From JAAOIF01 sp965217125 (GTDB taxonomy: Bacteria > Pseudomonadota > Gammaproteobacteria > PS1 > Pseudothioglobaceae): a stretch of DNA of 64,000 nt. Under the pieces are notes generated by a model, which was not told where the DNA came from, ran no database searches, and saw nothing but the letters and a program-made list of their open reading frames with translations. This document shows positions 52,327-61,729 of this stretch, in pieces (positions within the stretch are counted from its first letter, which is position 1; each line of letters starts with the position of its first letter). The position numbers and the translations under genes were made by a program. Location of the stretch: contig OZ244244.1 in assembly GCA_965217125.1 (NCBI GenBank), positions 558,001 to 622,000 on the forward strand, read 5' to 3'.

Positions 52327-55128
52327 ATGGCAAATAATCAATTTTTAGATAGGCATATCGGACCTACTCAAGCAGATATTAATACTATGTTAAGCAGTAT
52401 TGGCTGCACTTGCATAGATGAGATAATTGCCAAAACAGTGCCAGAAAGTATTTTATTTGGCAATCGGATGGCGCTTAGTGAAGGCCTCAGTGAAAACGAC
52501 ACGCTAAACTTAGCAAAAACATTGGCAAGCAAAAATAAATTGTTTAGCAACTTTATTGGTCAGGGCTATTATGGCGCGTTAATGCCTGCGGTAATTCAGC
52601 GTAACATTTTGGAAAATCCGGGCTGGTACACGGCTTACACCCCATATCAGGCAGAAATATCTCAGGGGCGTTTAGAGATGCTGCTTAATTTCCAGCAAAT
52701 GATTATCGACTTGACGGGTATGGATATTGCCAATGCTTCTTTGTTGGATGAACCAACGGCTTGTGCTGAGGCTATGATGATGGCAAAGCGTGCTAATAAG
52801 AAAAATAAATCGATGGTTTTTTTAGTAGATAGCAATACCCATCCACAAACTTTGAGCGTTTTACAAACCAGAGCTAAACCATTAGGCATTGAACTGCTGA
52901 TTACAGACCTTCAACAACATAATTTTAGCGATTGCTTTGCCTGCTTGCTGCAATCACCCGGCACAAATGGTGAGCTTCGTGATTTGAGTAATGATATTGC
53001 TCGGGCGAAGGACAAGGGTATATTAACGATTGTTGCCTGTGATTTGTTGGCATTAACCCTCATTAAAACCCCAGCTGAGATGGGCGCGGATATTGCTGTT
53101 GGCAGCTCACAGCGTTTTGGTGTGCCGATGGGTTTTGGCGGACCGCATGCGGCGTTTTTGGCGAGCCGTGAGCAATTTAAACGGATAATTCCTGGGCGTA
53201 TTATTGGCATGTCTAAAGATGTGCTTGGCAACCCGGCGATGCGTATGGCATTGCAAACGCGTGAGCAGCATATTAGGCGTGATAAAGCCACCAGCAATAT
53301 TTGCACCGCACAGGTTTTATTGGCGGTATTAGCAGCGGCATACGCGGTTTATCACGGCGCCGAAGGCCTGCGAAAAATTGCCAGCACAGTGCATAAAAAA
53401 GCCAGTAATTTGGCTGGTAGTTTAAGCAATGCTGGTTTTAAATTGCTGAGTGATCAATTTTTTGATACCATTAGCATTTACACAAATGATGCACAATCTT
53501 TGTTTATAAAAGCACAAAATGCGGGCATCAATATCCGTTTGTTAAATAATAAACAGCTCAGTATCGCGGTTGATGAAACCACGAGTGATGCGGATTTAGC
53601 GGCTTTATTATCAGTCTTTTCAATTAAGCAATTGATTCAAACGCACAGCAATCTAAACACAAATATGCTACGCACTTCAATGTATTTAACTCATCAGGTG
53701 TTTAACAATTATCATTGTGAAAATGAAATGATGCGTTATTTAAAACGCTTAGAAAATAAAGATATTGCATTAAATCATTCAATGATTGCACTGGGCTCTT
53801 GCACCATGAAACTGAATGCGGCGGTGCAAATGTATTCGATTACTTTGCCGGGTTTTTGTGCAATGCACCCATACGCACCGCTTGATCAAGCACAAGGTTA
53901 CCAGCAATTATTCAAAGATTTAGAGCATGCTTTGGCAGAGATAAGCGGTTATGATGCGGTGTCTTTGCAGCCTAATGCTGGCTCACAAGGTGAGTTTGCC
54001 GGGCTTTTGGCAATTCGCGCTTATCATCATTCTCGTGCAGAGGCGCATCGACATATTTGCCTAATTCCGGCTTCGGCACATGGCACTAATCCTGCTAGTT
54101 GTGTGATGGCAGGTATGAAAGTGGTGATTGTAAAATGTGATGAATCTGGTAATATTGATATTGAGGATTTGCAGGCTATGGCTGATAAACACAGCGAACA
54201 CTTATCAGCAATTATGATAACTTATCCATCGACCCATGGCGTGTTTGAAACTGAGATTAGGCGTGTGTGTGATATTATTCATAGTTATGGTGCACAAGTA
54301 TATTTGGATGGTGCTAATCTAAATGCGATGGTGGGCATTACCCGCATGGGTGAATTTGGCGCAGATGTTTCACATATCAATTTACACAAAACTTTTGCCA
54401 TTCCGCATGGAGGCGGCGGCCCTGGAATGGGGCCGATTGGGGTCAAAGCACATTTAGCAGAATTTTTACCCGGCAATCCGTTGGAAATGGATTCAAATGC
54501 TGTATCGGCGGCGATGTATGGCTCTGCTTCGATACTGCCCATCTCTTGGTCGTATATTAAATTGCTGGGCAAAGGCGGTATGCAATATGCCAGCGAAGTG
54601 GCAATTATCAGTGCTAATTATATTGCCAATCAATTAAAAAATCATTTTCCAATTCTATATTATGGCGATCATGGTTTTGTTGCGCATGAATGTATTATTG
54701 ATATTCGACCACTAAAAAACCTCAGTGGCATTAGTGAAGAAGATATTGCCAAGCGACTGATGGATTACGGTTTTCATTCGCCAACTATGTCATTTCCGGT
54801 GGCAGGTACTTTGATGATTGAGCCGACTGAAAGTGAATCTAAGGCTGAGATTGAGCGTTTTATTAGGGCTATGCTGAGCATTTATAATGAGATTCAAAAG
54901 GTTATTTCCGGTGAATGGGATGCTGAGAATAATCCGCTTAAAAATGCGCCACATACCGCACTTGAAATGGCGGGCGACTGGGCATATCCTTATTCAAGAG
55001 TAGAGGCGTTGTATCCAGTTGAGTCATTACAACATAATAAATATTTCCCTCCTGTTAAACGCATTGATAATGCACATGGCGACCGTAATTTATTTTGCGT
55101 ATGTCCTGAGATTGAAAGCTTTAAATAA
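52327..55128 (+). CDS. gcvP: Glycine dehydrogenase (decarboxylating), P protein
   Basis: A full-length 933-residue homodimeric-type P protein. The PLP lysine is Lys688 in HINLHKTFAIPHGGGGPG; the N-terminal half starts RHIGPTQADINTMLSSIG and carries FGGPHAAFLASREQFKR. It decarboxylates glycine and passes aminomethyl to the H protein. gcvT and gcvH are not adjacent. Confidence 0.96.
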   Translation: MANNQFLDRHIGPTQADINTMLSSIGCTCIDEIIAKTVPESILFGNRMALSEGLSENDTLNLAKTLASKNKLFSNFIGQGYYGALMPAVIQRNILENPGWYTAYTPYQAEISQGRLEMLLNFQQMIIDLTGMDIANASLLDEPTACAEAMMMAKRANKKNKSMVFLVDSNTHPQTLSVLQTRAKPLGIELLITDLQQHNFSDCFACLLQSPGTNGELRDLSNDIARAKDKGILTIVACDLLALTLIKTPAEMGADIAVGSSQRFGVPMGFGGPHAAFLASREQFKRIIPGRIIGMSKDVLGNPAMRMALQTREQHIRRDKATSNICTAQVLLAVLAAAYAVYHGAEGLRKIASTVHKKASNLAGSLSNAGFKLLSDQFFDTISIYTNDAQSLFIKAQNAGINIRLLNNKQLSIAVDETTSDADLAALLSVFSIKQLIQTHSNLNTNMLRTSMYLTHQVFNNYHCENEMMRYLKRLENKDIALNHSMIALGSCTMKLNAAVQMYSITLPGFCAMHPYAPLDQAQGYQQLFKDLEHALAEISGYDAVSLQPNAGSQGEFAGLLAIRAYHHSRAEAHRHICLIPASAHGTNPASCVMAGMKVVIVKCDESGNIDIEDLQAMADKHSEHLSAIMITYPSTHGVFETEIRRVCDIIHSYGAQVYLDGANLNAMVGITRMGEFGADVSHINLHKTFAIPHGGGGPGMGPIGVKAHLAEFLPGNPLEMDSNAVSAAMYGSASILPISWSYIKLLGKGGMQYASEVAIISANYIANQLKNHFPILYYGDHGFVAHECIIDIRPLKNLSGISEEDIAKRLMDYGFHSPTMSFPVAGTLMIEPTESESKAEIERFIRAMLSIYNEIQKVISGEWDAENNPLKNAPHTALEMAGDWAYPYSRVEALYPVESLQHNKYFPPVKRIDNAHGDRNLFCVCPEIESFK

Positions 55129-55145
55129 CTGTTATACTGCTAATT

Positions 55146-56123
55146 ATGAAAAAGTCTATTTTTTTACTATTATTAGGCATATTGCTCGGTTGGTTTGCTA
55201 AGGGTCAGTTTGGCAATCAATTTAATGATATGTTAGCGCAAATTAGTGTGCCTATTGTTGAAAAAAATGCGGTTAAACAACCTCCTAAAGTGCAAACAGC
55301 GGCACTAAATCAAGCAAAAAACCCAATACAATCTAATAATATTGAGGATATTTATAGCCCTGAACGGTTAATGAAAAATGCTAAAAATGCCATTGCAGGC
55401 GCACAATACCAGCAGGCATTAATCCATATTGAAAATTTATTGATACAGGTGCAAGAGCGCTATCGACAGCAAGATGTTGAAAAAATGTTTGTTGATACGC
55501 TGACACTTTATATGCAACAATTGGGCGACAATAATCCCGAGCAAAAAATTATTTTTTTAAACAGAGCGGCTGATATTCTGCCAAATCAATTGCAATTTCG
55601 TTATCTATTAGCCAAGCTGTTTTTAGCTATTGAGGATTATCAACAGGTGCAATACCAACTGAGTTTTTTAGCACATAATATTAACTGGAAAGTGCAGTTT
55701 GACAAGTTGCAAGCGCAGCTAAATTATGCGCGTATTTTTCAACAAGGCGGAGTTGAAATACCCTTGATTAAACTGAGCAATGCTTGGCATATTGAAGTGA
55801 TGATAAACGGTGTTGTTGGGCGCTTTATTGTTGATACGGGTGCAAGCATTACCACAATAAGCTCAAGCCTAATTGCAGCTAATTATCCGCGTTCTGGCGC
55901 GCTAAACCTGAGCACGGCCAATGGTAAATTAAAATCTTTTAAGGTTAAAGTTGAGCTTGTAGTAGGCAATTTTACTAAAAATCCATTTCCTGTAGCAGTG
56001 GTAGCAAAGGCAAAATTACCTGATGGCATTGATGGCTTATTAGGGCTTGATTGGTTAGGCGGTTTTAATTTTGTGATTGATAAAAAGAATTCAATTTTAC
56101 GACTAACGCCAATTGTTAAATAA
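55146..56123 (+). CDS. Membrane-anchored retropepsin-like aspartic protease
   Basis: A 325-residue protein with an N-terminal anchor or signal (FLLLLGILLGWFA), a helical TPR-like middle (PEQKIIFLNRAADILPNQLQF) and a C-terminal clan AA domain with catalytic Asp230 in FIVDTGASITTISS and the GIDGLLGLDWL hydrophobic-Gly motif. It matches bacterial single-domain retropepsin-like proteases (TIGR02281-like) that act as dimers, probably in the periplasm. Substrate unknown. It lies between gcvP and parC. Confidence 0.82.
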   Translation: MKKSIFLLLLGILLGWFAKGQFGNQFNDMLAQISVPIVEKNAVKQPPKVQTAALNQAKNPIQSNNIEDIYSPERLMKNAKNAIAGAQYQQALIHIENLLIQVQERYRQQDVEKMFVDTLTLYMQQLGDNNPEQKIIFLNRAADILPNQLQFRYLLAKLFLAIEDYQQVQYQLSFLAHNINWKVQFDKLQAQLNYARIFQQGGVEIPLIKLSNAWHIEVMINGVVGRFIVDTGASITTISSSLIAANYPRSGALNLSTANGKLKSFKVKVELVVGNFTKNPFPVAVVAKAKLPDGIDGLLGLDWLGGFNFVIDKKNSILRLTPIVK

Positions 56124-56187
56124 CTACTTACTGATGATAAGTTGAATTAAAATACGCGTTAATTTTTCAGTTTTTTAAACTCTATTA

Positions 56188-58428
56188 ATGAAACAAATTG
56201 GCATTGAACAACAAAGCGTAGCAGAGTTTAGCGAACGCGCTTATCTTGATTATTCAATGTATGTGATTCTTGATCGTGCATTGCCGTTTGTGGGCGATGG
56301 CCTCAAGCCGGTGCAAAGACGCATCATTTATGCGATGAGTGAATTAGGGCTTAAATCCACCGCTAAATTCAAAAAATCAGCCCGTACTGTGGGCGATGTA
56401 TTAGGCAAGTTTCATCCACATGGCGATAGTGCTTGTTATGAGGCGATGGTGCTAATGGCACAGCCCTTTTCTTACCGTTATCCGTTTATTGATGGGCAAG
56501 GTAATTGGGGTGCGGCTGACGACCCTAAGTCATTTGCAGCAATGCGTTATACTGAGTCCAAACTCTCGCGTTATGCGGATTTATTGCTTGGGGAAATCAA
56601 CCAAGGCACGGTAAATTGGGCGGATAATTTTGATGGCTCGTTGCAAGAGCCTAAAAACTTACCAGCACAAGTGCCAAATTTATTACTCAATGGAACTTCT
56701 GGTATTGCTGTTGGCATGGCTACCGATGTGCCGCCACATAATTTAGGCGAAGTGGTGCGTGCTTGTATTCAATTATTGGAAAAACCATCAACAGATTTAG
56801 CGCAAATTATGCAATTATTGCCAGCCCCAGATTACCCAACTTATGCCAATATTGTGTCTTCGGCAACAGATTTAAAACAAATTTATGAAACTGGACACGG
56901 CTCGGTAAAAATGCGTGCTACTTATGAAAAAGATGGCAATAATATTGTCATTAAAACCCTACCTTTTCAAACTTCTGGCTCTAAAGTCATTGCCCAAATT
57001 GCCGCACAAATGCGTGCCAAAAAACTCCCATTAGTGGAAGATATTCGTGATGAATCTGATCATCAAAACCCAACTCGCATTGTCATTGTGCCGCGTTCTA
57101 ATCGCGTGGATGTTGATGGCTTAATGTTGCATTTATTTGCCACCACCGATATTGAAAAAAGTTATCGGGTTAATATGAATGTGATTGGGCTTGATGGTAA
57201 GCCACAAGTTAAACCGTTAATACCAATGCTAAAAGAATGGCTGTTATATCGCACACAAGTAGTAACTAATCGCCTGAGCCATCGTTTGGATAAAATCCTA
57301 TCTCGCCTACATATTTTACAAGGCCTGCTGATTGCTTTTTTAAATATAGATGAAGTGATTGCCATTATTCGCTCAGAAGATAAACCAAAGCCAGTGTTAA
57401 TATCGCGTTTTAAGTTGAGTGAGATACAAGCAGAAGCCATTTTAGAGCTCAAATTGCGCCATCTTGCCAAGTTAGAAGAGGTGAAAATTGATGCTGAACA
57501 ACAACAATTAGCCGCTGAAAAGGAAAAATTAGAATTGTTGTTGTCCAGTGAGACACGACTTAAAACCTACATTAAAAAAGAACTCAAAACTATCCTTAAA
57601 GACTTTGCTGATGCGCGCCGTTGTAAAATTATCACCAATGTCAATTCAGCGCAAGCCTTTAGCGAAGACGACTTAATGCCAACCGAAAATGTAACCATTG
57701 TGCTGAGTGATAAAGGCTGGGTGCGTAGCGCCAAAGGTCATGATATTGACCCCGCTATGCTCAATTATAAATCGGGCGATAGTTATCGTAGCAGTATTCA
57801 AGGTCGTAGCAATAAATCGGTGATATTCATCGATTCAACTGGTCGTTCTTACACACTTTCCGCCAATTCATTGCCAAGTGCCAGAGGTCAAGGCGAGCCA
57901 CTAACTGGCAGGCTTAGTCCGCCAACCGGCGCTGAATTTGTTGATATGTTGATGGCTACTGATAACGCACAAAAAATCTTATTATCATCCGATGCAGGCT
58001 ATGGTTTTGTCTCTACAGTTGGCGATTTATTATCAAAACAGAAAGCCGGCAAACATACTTTATCATTGCCAATGGATGCAAAAGTTATGCGAATTGTCAA
58101 AGTCGATAAACCAGATTCTCAGTTTGTCGCAGTTGTTACTAATCGAGGGCGTTTATTGATATTTGCAGTTGCTGAATTGCCAGTATTATCAAAAGGAAAA
58201 GGCAATAAACTGATTCAAATCCCCAGCAAAGATATTAAATCAAGACACGAATTTGTAGTCGGCATTTGCGTGCTTTTAGCCTCTCAAAAACTCAAAGTTT
58301 ATGCCGGCAAACGCCATTTAAGCATCAAGTTTGAAGATTTAAGCAACTACATCAGCAACCGCGCCAAACGAGGCAATTTGCTACCCAAAGGCTATCAAAA
58401 TGTTGCAACTATTGAAGCAGTTGATTAA
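56188..58428 (+). CDS. parC: DNA topoisomerase IV subunit A
   Basis: A 746-residue type IIA topoisomerase subunit. The active-site Tyr121 is in AAMRYTESKLS, with the preceding GDVLGKFHPHGD and GQGNWGAADDPKSF. The short C-terminal beta-pinwheel region and QxxKxGKHTLSLP mark ParC rather than GyrA. It decatenates replicated chromosomes. parE is not in the window. Confidence 0.95.
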   Translation: MKQIGIEQQSVAEFSERAYLDYSMYVILDRALPFVGDGLKPVQRRIIYAMSELGLKSTAKFKKSARTVGDVLGKFHPHGDSACYEAMVLMAQPFSYRYPFIDGQGNWGAADDPKSFAAMRYTESKLSRYADLLLGEINQGTVNWADNFDGSLQEPKNLPAQVPNLLLNGTSGIAVGMATDVPPHNLGEVVRACIQLLEKPSTDLAQIMQLLPAPDYPTYANIVSSATDLKQIYETGHGSVKMRATYEKDGNNIVIKTLPFQTSGSKVIAQIAAQMRAKKLPLVEDIRDESDHQNPTRIVIVPRSNRVDVDGLMLHLFATTDIEKSYRVNMNVIGLDGKPQVKPLIPMLKEWLLYRTQVVTNRLSHRLDKILSRLHILQGLLIAFLNIDEVIAIIRSEDKPKPVLISRFKLSEIQAEAILELKLRHLAKLEEVKIDAEQQQLAAEKEKLELLLSSETRLKTYIKKELKTILKDFADARRCKIITNVNSAQAFSEDDLMPTENVTIVLSDKGWVRSAKGHDIDPAMLNYKSGDSYRSSIQGRSNKSVIFIDSTGRSYTLSANSLPSARGQGEPLTGRLSPPTGAEFVDMLMATDNAQKILLSSDAGYGFVSTVGDLLSKQKAGKHTLSLPMDAKVMRIVKVDKPDSQFVAVVTNRGRLLIFAVAELPVLSKGKGNKLIQIPSKDIKSRHEFVVGICVLLASQKLKVYAGKRHLSIKFEDLSNYISNRAKRGNLLPKGYQNVATIEAVD

Positions 58429-58518
58429 ACTTTTAATTATGCCATCAGCTGCTTTTGTCAAACACAAATTTATACTTTTATAAATAATTATAATCACTTA
58501 AAAACAACATAATAAACC

Positions 58519-59526
58519 ATGAAAAACCCACTCATAATCTACCAAACTGAAGATGGCAAAATCAAAATACAAACCCATTTTGAAAATCAAACGGTGTGGC
58601 TAAATCAGGCTCAAATAGGCAGGCTTTTTCAAAAATCTAAAGCAACCATTAGTGAGCATATTAAAAATATATTTAAAGAAGGTGAGTTGGAGGAGAAAGT
58701 GGTTGTTCGGGATTTCCGAACAACCACTCAACACGGTGCTATAGAGGGATTTACGCAGTCTAAAAATGTCAGATATTATAATCTTGATGTGGTGATTTCA
58801 GTTGGTTATCGGGTCAAATCGCAACAAGGGGTGCATTTTAGAAAATGGGCAACTGCACTTATCAAAGAGTATCTGATAAAAGGCTTTACGATGAATGATG
58901 AGCAGCTGAAAGAAGCGGGTGGTGGTAATTATTTTGATGAACTTTTGGCGCGTATTCGTGATATTCGTTCTAGTGAAAAAGTGTTTTGGCGTAAGGTTTT
59001 AGATGTGTATGCGACCAGTATTGACTATGATGCTAAAACCCCGCAATCTGTGGCAGTATTTAAAACTATCCAAAACAAAATGCACTGGGCAGCTTACGGT
59101 GAAACGGCGGCACAGACTGTTTATAGTCGGGTAGATTCATCAAAAGAGCATATTGGTTTGACTAATTTTAAGGGTGAAATACCCACAAAAAAAGAGGTTG
59201 AAATTGCTAAAAATTATCTTGCAAAAGATGAATTAGACATATTAAACCGTATGGTTAGTGCGTTTTTGGAAATTGCAGAAATTCAAGCACTCGACCGAAC
59301 GCCGATGTATATGGCTGATTGGGTTAAGCAATTAGACGGTTTTTTGAAAATGACCAATAAGAATATTTTGCAACATTCTGGCGTAATAAGCCATCAAAAA
59401 GCGATAAAAAAAGCACATCAAGAATACGATATTTATAAAGAAAAAATAAAAAATAGAATAACGCAAGTTGAAAAAGATTTTATTAAACAAATTGAAGCAA
59501 ATGCTAAAAGGCTAAAAAATACCTAA
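58519..59526 (+). CDS. RhuM-family protein
   Basis: A 335-residue protein that matches the virulence RhuM family: VWLNQAQIGRLFQKSKATISEHIKNIF (HTH-like), TQSKNVRYYNLDVVISVGYRVKS, and FRKWATALIKEYLIKGFTMND. The function is unknown; the family is widespread and found near mobile elements. The gene stands alone between parC and a small gene of a symporter pair. After its TAA the same frame stays open for 28 codons. Confidence 0.85.
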   Translation: MKNPLIIYQTEDGKIKIQTHFENQTVWLNQAQIGRLFQKSKATISEHIKNIFKEGELEEKVVVRDFRTTTQHGAIEGFTQSKNVRYYNLDVVISVGYRVKSQQGVHFRKWATALIKEYLIKGFTMNDEQLKEAGGGNYFDELLARIRDIRSSEKVFWRKVLDVYATSIDYDAKTPQSVAVFKTIQNKMHWAAYGETAAQTVYSRVDSSKEHIGLTNFKGEIPTKKEVEIAKNYLAKDELDILNRMVSAFLEIAEIQALDRTPMYMADWVKQLDGFLKMTNKNILQHSGVISHQKAIKKAHQEYDIYKEKIKNRITQVEKDFIKQIEANAKRLKNT

Positions 59527-59800
59527 TGCAAGCGGTTTGATGAGTTTATTTTTGAATTTGAGAAAAAAGCAAATACAGCAATGTATGATAATAATGGTAA
59601 AATATTCAAAATTTAGGAACGGCAAAAGTTTGTTATAAGCATTATCCTCAAGAATACAATAAATAAAAGAATGAATATAGATGATACTTATGAAAAATTT
59701 ACAAAAAACCTTTACAAGGGTCCGCTTAAAATATTTAGAAAAGAGCCACTTAAGTTGTTACTAAATTTAAACCCATAGACGAATAGCCCTCAAGCAAACT
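59527..59800. other. Intergenic region after rhuM
   Basis: The rhuM frame continues past its stop for 28 codons (KRFDEFIFEFEKKANTAM) to a TAG at 59611-59619. A 35-codon frame at 59671-59778 (MNIDDTYEKFTKNLYKG) has little support. I recognise nothing else. Confidence 0.4.
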
Positions 59801-59971
59801 ATGTTAAGTTATTTAATCAGTTTTGTATTTTTAATGCTAAGCATCCCTATGATTGCAGGCGAGGGTTGGTTTGGCGTGCCTTTATGGGTGATTTTTTCTT
59901 TGTTGTCGATTTGTTTATATGTCCTTAGTTTATATTTTATTATTGATAAAAAATGGCATCAACTGAAGTAA
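59801..59971 (+). CDS. Small membrane protein partner of the solute symporter (56 residues)
   Basis: The frame from ATG 59801 encodes MLSYLISFVFLMLSIPMIAG, then GVPLWVIFSLLSICLYVLSL, two membrane spans, ending in DKKWHQLK. It overlaps the start of the symporter gene by 19 bp, so the two are probably translated together. Small membrane proteins upstream of Na+/solute symporters are known (YhdT before PanF, DUF4212 before others); membership in either family is not confirmed. Confidence 0.65.
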   Translation: MLSYLISFVFLMLSIPMIAGEGWFGVPLWVIFSLLSICLYVLSLYFIIDKKWHQLK

Positions 59972-61401
59972 TTTTTCAAAATACTGGGGATATTTTCTTT
60001 ATTGTTTTGTATCTATTTTCGCTTATTGCTATTGGTTTTTATGGCAAAAGCAAGCGCGATAAAAACTCCTTAAATGATTTTTATCTGGGAAGGGGTTTTG
60101 GCTTTTTCTTATTGTTTTTAACTTTTTATGCAACTCAATATAGTGGCAATACTATTATTGGATTTACTGGCAAAGCCTACCGTGAAGGCTGGTTTGGCTT
60201 AAATCTTGTTGCGCTTATGGTTGCTGTTATTGGTGGCTTATTGCTGTATGCCCCTAAACTATATCAACGCAGCCAAAATAGGAATTATGTTACCTTGAGT
60301 GATTATATTGATGATCGCTATGCACATAAATGGCTACATTATTTAATCATTGCAGTTTGTGTATTTGTCTTAGGAAATTATGTTTTGAGTAATTTAAAAG
60401 CGGTAGGATATATTGTCAATACACTATCTAATGGGTATATTAGTAATGCTTTGGGTATTTTTTCCTTAGCGGCTATTATCCTAATTTATGAGAGTTTAGG
60501 CGGCATACGCTCGGTTGTTTTAACTGATGCTTTGCAAGGTATTCTACTGCTTATCACCATTCAAATTATCTTTTTTATGGTGCTGTATTATTATGTCTTA
60601 TCGCCAGAAGTTAGTAATTTTTCATTATCGGCCATCAGTGCTACCACACTGCCTGATGGCAATGCGCAAATAAAATGGATAAGCACTATTATGCTGGTCT
60701 TTTTTAGTGTTGCACTTTATCCTCAGGCGGTGCAAAGAGTGCTAATGGCAAAAAGTGAAAACGCTTTAAAAAAATCATTAAAATTTATGGCAATTGCCCC
60801 GCTATTTACCACTCTACCTTTGGTTTTCATTGCCATTATTGCCAGTGCAGTATTGCCTAATTTAGACCAACAATCTAGTGAGAATGTGCTGCTGTTAATG
60901 TTGATTGAGATTAATCACTTCCCGTGGATGCATTGGGTAATTGTTTTATTTTTCTCAGCGGCATTAGCGGCCATTATGTCAACCATTGATTCAAGCAATC
61001 TGGCGCTTAATGCAATTATAATAAAAAATGTCTATTTAAAAATCAATCCAAAGGCGCAAAACACCCATATTATGCGTATGGTAAAAATCATATCACTTAG
61101 TATGCTGATGTTGTTATCTTATTTAGCAGTTAGCATCGACAGCTCTATTTGGACTATTTTAAAAATAAAATTAGAAGTATTGGCGCAGTTATTTCCAGCA
61201 TTCACCTTAGGTTTATGGCTGCCAAAACTTCGCGCACAATCGGTGTTTTACGGATTGATAGTTGGTTTGACGCTAATTTTCTATCTGCTATTATTTGCCG
61301 ACACAGCTAAGCCATTAAATATTCATGCAGGGCTGTGGGGATTGTTTGCTAATGTTATTACCATTTGGATTAATCAATTACGCCAACAAACTGTTGATTA
61401 A
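59953..61401 (+). CDS. Sodium:solute symporter family protein
   Basis: A 482-residue transporter with about 13 membrane spans. SSS features: DFYLGRGFGFFLLFLTFYAT near residues 40-60, GWFGLNLVALM, and FFSAALAAIMSTIDSSNLAL around the Na+ site. The substrate (for instance a carboxylate, pantothenate or amino acid) cannot be determined. It is coupled to the small gene upstream. Confidence 0.85.
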   Translation: MASTEVIFQNTGDIFFIVLYLFSLIAIGFYGKSKRDKNSLNDFYLGRGFGFFLLFLTFYATQYSGNTIIGFTGKAYREGWFGLNLVALMVAVIGGLLLYAPKLYQRSQNRNYVTLSDYIDDRYAHKWLHYLIIAVCVFVLGNYVLSNLKAVGYIVNTLSNGYISNALGIFSLAAIILIYESLGGIRSVVLTDALQGILLLITIQIIFFMVLYYYVLSPEVSNFSLSAISATTLPDGNAQIKWISTIMLVFFSVALYPQAVQRVLMAKSENALKKSLKFMAIAPLFTTLPLVFIAIIASAVLPNLDQQSSENVLLLMLIEINHFPWMHWVIVLFFSAALAAIMSTIDSSNLALNAIIIKNVYLKINPKAQNTHIMRMVKIISLSMLMLLSYLAVSIDSSIWTILKIKLEVLAQLFPAFTLGLWLPKLRAQSVFYGLIVGLTLIFYLLLFADTAKPLNIHAGLWGLFANVITIWINQLRQQTVD

Positions 61402-61432
61402 GCTATAATTAGTGTTTTAACAGGAGAAAACT

Positions 61433-61717
61433 ATGGCAAATGAAGGCTACCACGAAGCACAAGAAGATTTAACTCAAGAAACCAAAGATATGCACAAAGC
61501 TATTGTATCTTTGATGGAAGAATTAGAAGCAATTGATTGGTATAATCAGCGTGTTGATGCATGTCAAAACGCAGAATTATCCGCAATTTTGGCACATAAC
61601 CGCGATGAAGAAAAAGAACACGCAGCGATGGTATTAGAGTGGATTAGGCGGCAAGACCAAGCGTTTGACAAAGAATTGCGAGATTATTTATTTACTGATA
61701 AACCTATTGCCCACTGA
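61433..61717 (+). CDS. Encapsulated-ferritin-type (EncFtn) protein, no targeting tail
   Basis: A 94-residue two-helix ferritin-like protein. AIVSLMEELEAIDWYNQRVDA and LAHNRDEEKEHAAMVLEWIRR match the Rhodospirillum EncFtn closely; its ferroxidase ligands correspond here to Glu30, Glu60 and His63. It should oxidise Fe(II) as a ring-shaped decamer. The family normally ends in a peptide that targets it to an encapsulin shell, but this protein ends LFTDKPIAH without one, and no encapsulin gene is in the window. A good AGGAG site precedes it; glutathione reductase follows. Confidence 0.9.
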   Translation: MANEGYHEAQEDLTQETKDMHKAIVSLMEELEAIDWYNQRVDACQNAELSAILAHNRDEEKEHAAMVLEWIRRQDQAFDKELRDYLFTDKPIAH

Positions 61718-61729
61718 TTGATAAAAAAT

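Noticed and set aside
59671..59778. 35-codon frame upstream of the symporter pair
   Set aside because: No recognised similarity, weak start signals; kept only as a remark.
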